From Lachnospiraceae bacterium (GTDB lineage Bacteria; Bacillota; Clostridia; Lachnospirales; Lachnospiraceae), in NCBI GenBank assembly GCA_017449765.1, contig JAFTFE010000047.1, forward strand, positions 1-64,000: a stretch of 64,000 nucleotides of DNA. The letters are read 5' to 3'. The notes beneath the pieces are model-generated. The model was not told where the DNA came from. It did no database searches and worked only from the letters and a program-made list of their open reading frames with translations. The position numbers and the translations under genes are program-made. Position 1 is the stretch's first letter. Each line of letters opens with the position of its first letter. Shown here piece after piece: positions 53,759 through 62,200 of this stretch.

Positions 53759-55165
53759 ATGACATTTAGTTCGGTAGTTTTTTTATTTATGTTCTTGCCT
53801 GTTACATTTTTGCTTTATGCGTTAATCAGGCAGAAAACAATTAGAAATATAATATTGGTGATTGCCAGTCTGTTTTTCTATGCCTTTGGCGAGCCGGTGG
53901 CGGTAATCATTATGATTATTTCCATAATATTTAATTATATATTCGGACTTATTGCGTCAGGAAAAAAACACGATAAGCTGGCAGTTTTTTGGGGAGTAAT
54001 TGTTAATATAGGACTACTTATCGCGTATAAATACACAGGCTTTTTTGCAACGATAATAAATGATGTTACGGGGCTTTCCATACCTGTACCACATATAAGA
54101 CTGCCCATTGGTATTTCATTTTTTACCTTTCAGGGTTTAAGCTATGTTATAGATGTTTACAGAAATAAAAATCTCGTTCAGAAGAATTTCTTTTATGTGC
54201 TTTTATACATTTCGTTTTTCCCGCAGCTGATAGCCGGACCTATCGTAAGATATGAGGATATAGCGAAACAGATAGAAGAAAGAGAATTTAATATTGACAG
54301 GGTAAGTCGTGGTATATGCCGTTTTATATTTGGACTTGGCAAGAAGGTACTTATTGCCAATCAGATGGGTTTTGTGGCGGATACCGTATTTGGTTTTGCA
54401 CCGTCTTCGCTTAGTGTGGGCTCTGCGTGGCTTGGTGCGGTTTGCTATACCTTCCAGATTTTCTTTGATTTTTCCGGTTACAGTGATATGGCTATCGGCC
54501 TTGGATGTATGTTCGGTTTTGATTTTCGTGAAAACTTCAATTACCCTTTCATCGCACCGAACATTCAAAATTTTTGGGGACGCTGGCACATATCTCTTTC
54601 AAGCTGGTTTAAGGAATATGTTTACATACCGATGGGAGGAAGTGAAGGAAGCAGAGCTAAAACCACCTTCAATAAGTTTTTTATTTTCTTCCTTTCGGGC
54701 TTTTGGCATGGAGCCAATTTTACGTTTATTGTATGGGGACTTATACACGGCTTTTGTCAGATGCTTGAAACCTATCAGATTATCCCTACGAAGAAAAAAT
54801 GGTTTAAACCCTTCGGACATATATATACCATGTTGGTCGTTATACTTGCCTTTGTGATATTCCGTTCGGACACATTAACGCAGGGGTTTGGAATGATAAA
54901 AGCTATGTTTACTGCCACATCGACGGACGCCGCGGTTAATGCTAAGATTATGTCATGTGTATCTCTTTTGTTTGTGATATCGCTTATATTTGCAATTATT
55001 TTATCAACACCTGTTTTCAAGGTAATAAAGGAAAAGGTTTCGAAGACCCGTTATGCGGTACCGGGTAGCTATATTGCTTACATAGGTTCAATTCTTATAT
55101 TTGTATTGGCGGTTCTTTCACTTGTAACGAGCGGATATAATCCGTTTATATATTTTAGATTCTAG
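53759..55165 (+). CDS. MBOAT-family O-acyltransferase (AlgI/PatA-like)
   Basis: 468 residues with about ten membrane helices. FWGRWHISLSSWFKEYVYIP (H277) and FLSGFWHGANFTFIVWGLIH (H317, the catalytic His of MBOAT) are intact. AlgI/PatA-type proteins pass acetyl groups across the membrane to an SGNH partner that O-acetylates a cell-surface polymer. That partner is encoded next. The polymer acted on, a polysaccharide or peptidoglycan, cannot be told. In this context it may alter the cell surface of the producer, for example against its own particles. Confidence 0.92.
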   Translation: MTFSSVVFLFMFLPVTFLLYALIRQKTIRNIILVIASLFFYAFGEPVAVIIMIISIIFNYIFGLIASGKKHDKLAVFWGVIVNIGLLIAYKYTGFFATIINDVTGLSIPVPHIRLPIGISFFTFQGLSYVIDVYRNKNLVQKNFFYVLLYISFFPQLIAGPIVRYEDIAKQIEEREFNIDRVSRGICRFIFGLGKKVLIANQMGFVADTVFGFAPSSLSVGSAWLGAVCYTFQIFFDFSGYSDMAIGLGCMFGFDFRENFNYPFIAPNIQNFWGRWHISLSSWFKEYVYIPMGGSEGSRAKTTFNKFFIFFLSGFWHGANFTFIVWGLIHGFCQMLETYQIIPTKKKWFKPFGHIYTMLVVILAFVIFRSDTLTQGFGMIKAMFTATSTDAAVNAKIMSCVSLLFVISLIFAIILSTPVFKVIKEKVSKTRYAVPGSYIAYIGSILIFVLAVLSLVTSGYNPFIYFRF

Positions 55166-55180
55166 TTGGAGGAGATTTCT

Positions 55181-56635
55181 GTGAGTAAAACATTTAAAAT
55201 TATTTATTCAGTTATATTTTTCTTAATATGTTTATTTCCTCTTATTCTTATGCCTTTTTTTAAGAACGATGCTTCGCTTGAAAAAAGAGAGCTTAATAAA
55301 ATGCCGTCCTTCATATCAGGCGGAAAGCTTAATACGGATTTTTCCAATCAGTTCGAAGCATGGTTCAATGACCGTATACCTTTACGTGCCGAGCTTCTTT
55401 CGGCCGCCAATATAATAAAAGGCGAGATGCTTCATGCGCCTACCTCCAATGTTATAATTGGAAAGGACGGTTGGCTTTTCTTTACTGAGGAAGGCGAGGA
55501 TTATATGGATACCACTGCCATGACTGAGAATCAGATTAAAGCGGCTGCGGTTACGCTTTCACTTATTGAAGAACAGATTGTAACAAAGGGCGGAAGCTTT
55601 TTGTTTGTGCCTATGCCTAACAAGGCCTCGGTTTATGGTGAATATATGCCGTCCTGCTATATGGAGGCTTCGGATAATAACCTTACAAGGCTTATGGATA
55701 AGCTTGACGAATATGATGTTAATTATGCCGATATGAAGAAGGTTTTAACTGATAATAAGGATAAGGGTGTATATCACAGGAGAGATTCGCACTGGAATTA
55801 TCAGGGGGCACTTATTGGTTATAACACCATAATGGATGGCCTTGGCAGGGAGCATAAGACATATGAGGATGCGAGCTTAACAAAGGAAAAGACATGGAGA
55901 GGCGACCTTGATAAGCTTCTTTATCCTGCAGGAGGCTTTATGGATTATCAATATGTATATGATATAGCCTATGATGATTTTGAATTTACATATCCTGCAG
56001 CGGTAGCTGATAAAAATGCACAGCTTGAGCTTTTCATGAGTGATAAGGAACAGGGAGACACGTTATTTTCGACCAATAATAAGGTGATTAACGATGGAAG
56101 CAGTCTTTTCATGGTGCGTGACTCGTTTGGCAGGGCTGTACTTCCGTTTTTTATAGATAATTATGAAAATGCGACATTTAAACGAACTGATTGTCCTGAT
56201 ATAGTATCCCTGGAAGATAAAACGGATTTTGTGTATGAAATAGTCGAAAGAAATCTTTACAGGGTAATAGCCACCGCACCGTTTATGTATGCGCCGCTAA
56301 GAGATAATGATGTGGTTACCGGCACTGATGATGGCAAAAAGATTGAGGTATATAAGGACAAGCAGGGGTACGGATTAAGAATATTCGGAAGCTTTGATGA
56401 TGATACAGACTTAGGTGACGGAAGAGTATATATAAGAATTGAAAATGCCAAAGAAGTATTAACCTTTGAAGCGTTTCCTATATATGAAAACAAGCTTATA
56501 GCTGATAAAAAGGGTGAAGAAGCGGCTGAAAAAAGTGATAAGAGCGGTTTTTCGGCTATAATATCAAATGAATATGAGTTTGGCGATGACTATACAATTA
56601 AAATCATAGCAGGAGACAGTATATATACCGAATAA
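55181..56635 (+). CDS. AlgX/AlgJ-like SGNH O-acetyltransferase
   Basis: 484 residues from GTG 55181, seven bases after GGAGGAG; an in-frame TTG at 55166 lies inside that site. One N-terminal membrane segment (about 5-25) and an extracytoplasmic domain. Catalytic residues match AlgX/AlgJ: D202 and H204 in RRDSHWNYQG, and S315 in VRDSFGRAVLP. It would take acetyl groups from the MBOAT partner and attach them to a surface glycan. It begins 16 bases after the MBOAT stop. A C-terminal beta domain with SFDDDTDLGDGR completes it. Confidence 0.87.
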   Translation: MSKTFKIIYSVIFFLICLFPLILMPFFKNDASLEKRELNKMPSFISGGKLNTDFSNQFEAWFNDRIPLRAELLSAANIIKGEMLHAPTSNVIIGKDGWLFFTEEGEDYMDTTAMTENQIKAAAVTLSLIEEQIVTKGGSFLFVPMPNKASVYGEYMPSCYMEASDNNLTRLMDKLDEYDVNYADMKKVLTDNKDKGVYHRRDSHWNYQGALIGYNTIMDGLGREHKTYEDASLTKEKTWRGDLDKLLYPAGGFMDYQYVYDIAYDDFEFTYPAAVADKNAQLELFMSDKEQGDTLFSTNNKVINDGSSLFMVRDSFGRAVLPFFIDNYENATFKRTDCPDIVSLEDKTDFVYEIVERNLYRVIATAPFMYAPLRDNDVVTGTDDGKKIEVYKDKQGYGLRIFGSFDDDTDLGDGRVYIRIENAKEVLTFEAFPIYENKLIADKKGEEAAEKSDKSGFSAIISNEYEFGDDYTIKIIAGDSIYTE

Positions 56636-56685
56636 ATATGTACAGATACCAATTAGATACTAAATAAAAAAGGAGATTAATTATT

Positions 56686-57252
56686 ATGAAAAAGAAATTA
56701 TTAGTATTTGTTACTTCGCTTATGATTGCCTTGGCAGCAGTTGGATGTGGTTCTGATAAGAATGATAAGAGTGAAGGCGGTGATACTACCGTTGATAGTG
56801 AAACTGCGGTAAGTGATGATTCACTTGCAGCAAAGGCTAGGTTTGTATATAACGGTGTAGAGTTTGGCGCCGGAGATAAGGCAAGTGAAGTGGTTGCAAA
56901 GCTGGGTGATCAGATAAAGCCTTCCGAGAAGTCACAGCCTTGTGTACCCGGCTCAAGTGAGATAGAGACATATTATTTCCCTGGATTTACATTTGATGTA
57001 TCTAAGGATGATGTGATATTTTCCATCTGTCTGACAAATGATTATGATGACAGCAAGGATTGTACAACTGTCGGCGGTGTAGGCATAGGCAAAAGTCTTG
57101 ATGATGCCAAGAGCATACTCGGAACAGATAACTGCGAGGAAAATGAGTTTGGCCTTACATATACCGAAGGAGATATTTATCTTTCTGTTTCCATAGATGA
57201 TGACGGAAATGTATTTTCAGTCAGGGTTGAGGATACTTCGATAGAATTTTAA
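56686..57252 (+). CDS. Lipoprotein B
   Basis: 188 residues. The lipobox AAVGC (C21) marks a lipoprotein. The mature domain follows the lipoprotein A pattern: FVYNGVEFGAGDKASEVVAK, LGDQIKPSEKSQPC, then IGKSLDDAKSILGTDN. The two lipoproteins flank the MBOAT/AlgX pair, which suggests that the four genes work together at the cell surface. RBS AAAGGAG. Confidence 0.8.
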   Translation: MKKKLLVFVTSLMIALAAVGCGSDKNDKSEGGDTTVDSETAVSDDSLAAKARFVYNGVEFGAGDKASEVVAKLGDQIKPSEKSQPCVPGSSEIETYYFPGFTFDVSKDDVIFSICLTNDYDDSKDCTTVGGVGIGKSLDDAKSILGTDNCEENEFGLTYTEGDIYLSVSIDDDGNVFSVRVEDTSIEF

Positions 57253-57299
57253 ATTCCGTAAGTAATGATGCCATTTAGATATATAAAGGAAAATTGTAA

Positions 57300-57657
57300 A
57301 TGAAGGTTATATGTGTTGATGATGAAAAATTAATATTGGATATGGTATGTGCTATGTGTGAGAAGATGTCGCTTGTTGATGATGTAAAGGGCTTCTTTGA
57401 TTCAAAGGATGCATATAATTGGATAAGCGATAACCCTGTTGACTTGGCTATCCTTGATATAGATATGCCAGATATCAACGTTTGATACCTTTGATTTGTT
57501 TGTAGATGGAAATGTCGTCGCATTTAGCCGTTCCAAAGCAAAGGAGCTTCTGGCGTTTCTGATCGATAAAAGAGGCAACAGTGTAATGCGTAAGGATATA
57601 TTTGCTGCGCTTTGGGAAGAAGGAGATTATGACAGATCTATGCAAAAGCAGCCATAG
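57300..57657 (+). pseudogene. Broken response regulator: REC fragment fused out of frame to SARP-type winged helix
   Basis: The first 61 codons are the start of a receiver domain: VICVDDEKLILDMVC and PVDLAILDIDMPDIN with the phosphorylatable Asp, ending at TGA 57483. One frame over, from 57478 to the TAG at 57655, comes FDTFDLFVDGNVVAFSRSKA, KELLAFLIDKRGNSVMRKDI and FAALWEEGDYDRSMQKQ, the winged-helix opening of REC-SARP regulators common in Lachnospiraceae. The second half of REC and the whole BTAD part are deleted. An unrelated frame (YAKAAIDEAKKAFQS) overlaps the end. It is dead, but shows which kind of regulator this locus had. Confidence 0.72.
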
Positions 57658-57714
57658 ACGAGGCAAAGAAAGCGTTTCAGTCATGATATAAAAGAGTAAA
57701 ATTCTTGAATCTAT

Positions 57715-57747
57715 ATGACAGTTATGTGACTATTCAAATGTTAGTAT
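57715..57747 (+). promoter_or_regulatory. Repeat-type promoter before GNAT-2/papain-like unit
   Basis: ATGACAG (57715-57721), four bases, GTGACTA (57726-57732), nine bases, TAGTAT (57742-57747). Same geometry as the site at 16561, with 11 of 14 repeat bases shared. The downstream start codon is 51 bases from the -10 box. Confidence 0.6.
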
Positions 57748-57798
57748 ATTTGAAATAATAAAGTAGCAAATTTAGAAGATTTTTTTGGAGGTAAAACT

Positions 57799-59232
57799 AT
57801 GGATAAGAATGAAGAACAGTGGTCATTATTGATAAAGGATGAACCGATAGATGATAAGATACTTACTATGTCAGATGAAATCGGTGCGGTAATGAACAAA
57901 ATGCTTGATGAATATATAACTGACGAAGAATATGATGACAACTTAAATAATATTCTTGATGATGATGAGTATCTTACAGAGGAGCTTATAGATAAGATTG
58001 CATTTCTTAATTTTGTCGAGTCAGCTCCGGAGGGTGAGTTTTCTAAGGAAGAAATTGAACATATATATCTTTCCGTAATTGATAGTTTCTTTGAGTTATC
58101 TAAATTGATATCCCCGCTTAACGGATTTGGAAAAGACAGATTGGAGGCAGGACTTTCCCTTATAAAACAGTTTGAGGAAAGATACTGGCCTGTTGCAACA
58201 AGGATAGTACCTGAAAATGTGGATGCATTTTCAGAACTTATACCTATAGAGCATTATGAGGATATTATAGCCGGAAGAAAACGTGCCATAGGAGCACTTA
58301 GACATGTCGGGGATGAGGTTTATGCAGCGGGAGCAATTTGTTACAGTGTATATGATGAACCGGATGATGATTTTGTTGTAAATGTTGACTTCATTATGGT
58401 ACATAACGAACTAAGGGAGCAGGGAGTTGGTAATTTTCTTATGGCACAGTTGATAGAGGCGGCTAATGGTGCGGTTATAACTGTCGAGCTGCCTGTAAGA
58501 CAGACTGAGGATGAGGATGAGTTAAGGGAACTTGATATAATGGAAAACTATTTTGATTCATGGAAGTTCGGATTTTCTATGACATATAGTTCAAGATTTA
58601 TAATTAAACTTTCTGATTTAGGAGAGTCGGAAGTAATAAAAAGAGGTAAGAACATTAAGATAAAAGAAGTTAAATCACTGAAGGATTTAGACAACGGGGC
58701 GGATATGCTAAGGTTGTTTTTTAAGAAGCGTAATCAAAGTTATGATGTAGATATTGCTGCTTTACCATATGATTATTTTGATCAGGATGTAAGCTGCGTG
58801 ACTCTTTCAGGTAAGGACATCTGTTCCGTTCTTTTGTTCCATAGATTTGAAGACGAAGATTACAGGTATGAAGCCTTTCGATATATAGATGAGAAGCATA
58901 TAACTGACTTGCCAAGATTGATTATACATGCTTATGAAAAAGCATCAGGCAGAGAGGATGGAGACCATATGATATCGGGAACCTTTGACAGTGAGGAAAG
59001 CTATGATGCTGCAGGTAAACTTTTGCCAAATGCACGGATACCAATGGTATATAAGGGCGTTATGTATCCTCCTAAGGAGGTTATAACAAGTGAAGAGTGG
59101 GGAGAGCTAAGGTTAGAGGCAGGCTTTTCTAATGATAAGATACCGGAGGATGAGCTTACTGACGAAGATATCAGGGAAAGTGATGAGGAGCTTATGAAAA
59201 CATTTATCACGAATAATGGATTTGGGCTGTAG
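57799..59232 (+). CDS. GNAT-like protein 2 with N-terminal helical domain
   Basis: 477 residues after TTGGAGG. The first 140 are acidic and helical. GNAT motif A lies at about 195-215 (VDFIMVHNELREQGVGNFLM; Q208, G209, G211 in the acetyl-CoA loop). A second partial GNAT-like half follows (about 285-420). It shares the place and general make-up of the GNAT-like gene at 49173: both lead a transcript with a cysteine protease gene. The C-terminus is acidic. It ends 11 bases before the next gene. Its role, perhaps as effector modifier or adaptor, is inference. Confidence 0.65.
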   Translation: MDKNEEQWSLLIKDEPIDDKILTMSDEIGAVMNKMLDEYITDEEYDDNLNNILDDDEYLTEELIDKIAFLNFVESAPEGEFSKEEIEHIYLSVIDSFFELSKLISPLNGFGKDRLEAGLSLIKQFEERYWPVATRIVPENVDAFSELIPIEHYEDIIAGRKRAIGALRHVGDEVYAAGAICYSVYDEPDDDFVVNVDFIMVHNELREQGVGNFLMAQLIEAANGAVITVELPVRQTEDEDELRELDIMENYFDSWKFGFSMTYSSRFIIKLSDLGESEVIKRGKNIKIKEVKSLKDLDNGADMLRLFFKKRNQSYDVDIAALPYDYFDQDVSCVTLSGKDICSVLLFHRFEDEDYRYEAFRYIDEKHITDLPRLIIHAYEKASGREDGDHMISGTFDSEESYDAAGKLLPNARIPMVYKGVMYPPKEVITSEEWGELRLEAGFSNDKIPEDELTDEDIRESDEELMKTFITNNGFGL

Positions 59233-59243
59233 GAGGATATAAT

Positions 59244-62200
59244 ATGCCGGGTTTTAAAGAGATTAAGAAGAATATAGAAGAGATAAAGGTTGATACATTA
59301 AAAAATCAGGAGGGAAGAAAAAGTCTTGGAGCACCTCAAATGAATCCTGATTTTATGGAAAAACAGGAAAAGAAAACTGTTATTGAAAAGCAGAAGGTAG
59401 TGCCGCTTAATCAGATTAAAAAGCTTCCTATCGCACAGGAAGTAAGACCTATGACAAGGGAAGAGGTGATGGAACGTCGTGAAATCTTCAATGATAGAGC
59501 GAAGAAGATTCACGAGGAGGAACTTTTGCGGCTGAAAGAGAAAATACCTACCGACAGAGATAATCTGGTTAAAATCCGTACTGACATGATGGAAAAATAT
59601 GAGTATTTTGATAAAAATAAGGTAAAGCATGGGGATTACCGCTGGAAGGAAAAGATTCCTCAGGAAGTAAGGGAACACTATGAGTGGCTTATGGAGTATT
59701 ACAAGATCCATGATGATTCCATTGCAGAGTATCATGTTGACCAGAATATCAAGCTGCCGCTTAAGGAGTATCATACATCTGTGGAGGGCGTAGATAAAAT
59801 ATATGAGAGCCAGGGCACCAATAACTGTTTTTGCTGTGCAGGTACCGCTATGCTCAATCAGTTTTTACGTAATCGCAATAATGGAAAAATGCCGGAAAAG
59901 CTCTATAGACAGAATGATATGAGAGCATACCGTCCAAGGGTAAAGAAATTTAATCCTGCAAGTGAGAATATCATGGACGGAGAATATAGAAAGAAATATA
60001 TTAGAGAAGTAGATAGATATGCCGGAGCGGGTAAGATGGATGTGGGCAATGTCTTTGAGATGGGTGATTTCTTCTTAGATGAATTAAAGGATCAAAATGC
60101 CATGCTCAATAAGATGTATTTCCAGATGCCTGCCAAAGACAGCTCAAACAAAGAAAGAGATGATCTTAAAAGTAATAACATGAAAGCTGTTTTCATGGAT
60201 AAGATCAATGAGGTCACAAGCACAGGCAATGTTGTGAGCTTATTAGAGGTTAATGGCAGATACGGACATTATCTTACCATAACCGGTATAGATGGAGATG
60301 AGATAACATTCTTGAATTCCGGTTTAGGAAATAATTCACAGGTAACGCAGAGAAGAAAAGTAGATGATTTTTTAAAGCGCCTTTCACATAAGGGCAATCC
60401 GGTTGAGATAGCATGGCTCTCCGAGATGAAAAAGCCTGAAGAGTTAACTGCTGAATATTCAAATCTTAAATATGATGCAAAGACGGGATATTCTTTGAAG
60501 AAGGACAATGCAGATTCCGTCACCAATGTCTCACAGACAAAGGGTATCGCTGTTCGTAAGGAGTTGGGCGATATGGGTCCCGGTATGGATGGTATTACTC
60601 AGGTAGCGTATATACCGAATCCACTTGCAGAAGTAGAGAGCGAGACGATTGAGGAGGCACTTGCAGGGCAGAATCAGGAAAATCGTCAGGAGCAGAAGAA
60701 ACCATCTGAACAAAAGGAGCCAAAGCAGGGAGAGAAGAAAGCGGAAGAAAAGCAGGAAGAGAAGAATGAGGAAAAGAACGGAGAAAATAAACAGTCAAAT
60801 AATCGTAAGACAAAGAAAGTAACCAAATCCACCGGTAAGGAGCTTGAAACTATTAATGAGAAGTCTGAGGAAGACGAGGATAATGAGGAGTGGAGCGAGG
60901 AGCTCGAATTAAAGAGACAGGAAGAGAAGAAAAGAAAAGCAGAAGAAAAGAAGCGGCAGGAGGAAGAAGAGGAAAGACAAAGAAAGGAAGAAGAGGAAGC
61001 GGAAAAACAGGCAGAGCATGAGCGTCAGCTTACAAAAGGATTAGAGAAATATAGGGAACATAAGGAGAAACAAAAAGAGTATGAACGTAAAGTCCTTGAG
61101 CGTCAAAAAGATATAGAAAAAAATAGAGAAAAAGAAGAAAGAGAAGCATTAGAAAAGTCGAGAAAAGACAGGGAAATCAGGGATGTACAGGATAAGATTT
61201 CCGGCGACTATAGGGATAAGAGCAAAAAACAGAAAAAGGCTGACCGAAAGGTGTTATCTGATTATGAGAAAAAGAATAAGGATTATGAGACCTTTGGTGT
61301 TGCATTTACGCTTGACAAGGTAAATGTTACGGCGGCGGACAGTAAATATATGCGCCATATCAAAACGGCCCTTGCTGACTATCTGAAGATCAGGCAGGAG
61401 ATATTTGCAAAGCATAATTTAAAGGCGGATTTTGCAGAGGCTGAAAATCATTTTAAAACAAAAAAACGTAGTGACATTATTCAAAATCAGAATAGACACA
61501 ATATTGGAAAATACTACACACTTACCGATGATGAGCGCGAGATTTTAGGTAATGCCTATGAGGTGGTAAGAGATGCGGTAAAAGACTATCGTTTAAATCA
61601 TACAAGGACTTTTAAGTTTGGACGCGGCAAGGCAAGATATCGCCAGGTAAGGCTTATAGAAGAAAAGCTTACTATGGATAATGCCAAGTTTTTCTTATCT
61701 TCTGAAAGAAGAAGTATCTTAAAGACTGTGGATATGAAGTATGAAAAGGGTAGCAGTTTTAGACAGAATGCGATGCCTACCTGGCACAGAGCGATTTTTA
61801 TGAATGATTCAATCGATGTGCACAATCAGAGATATCGCAATAAGAGAAGAAGACAGAAGGCGGAAGGCAAGCTGCCGCCATGGTACAAGCGTGCACTGCA
61901 ATGGTCCGGACTTGGTCTAATGAATAACTTACGCCGGCTTGTTATGGCATATGAGGGGATTGGCGGTCTTATAGATCGAAGCCTCGGGCTTGCCACTATG
62001 CTTGCTGCCAACAGCCTTACTTTTGCAGGTAAGATCGTGAAGGCTCCGATTAAGATACTGTCAGGCATCTTTAACGGAGCATCAAAGTATATATTCAGAA
62101 GTAAGAAGCGCTGGAAGGTTGATTACAGCCTTAGGGAAGGCTGGAAGAGCATTGATGACGGAAGGCGGATATTCAGGAAATATATGAAGGGGGCATTTAT

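Noticed and set aside
54309..54857. 182-codon plus-strand frame within the MBOAT gene
   Set aside because: Out of frame with a gene whose catalytic motifs are intact; no ribosome site.
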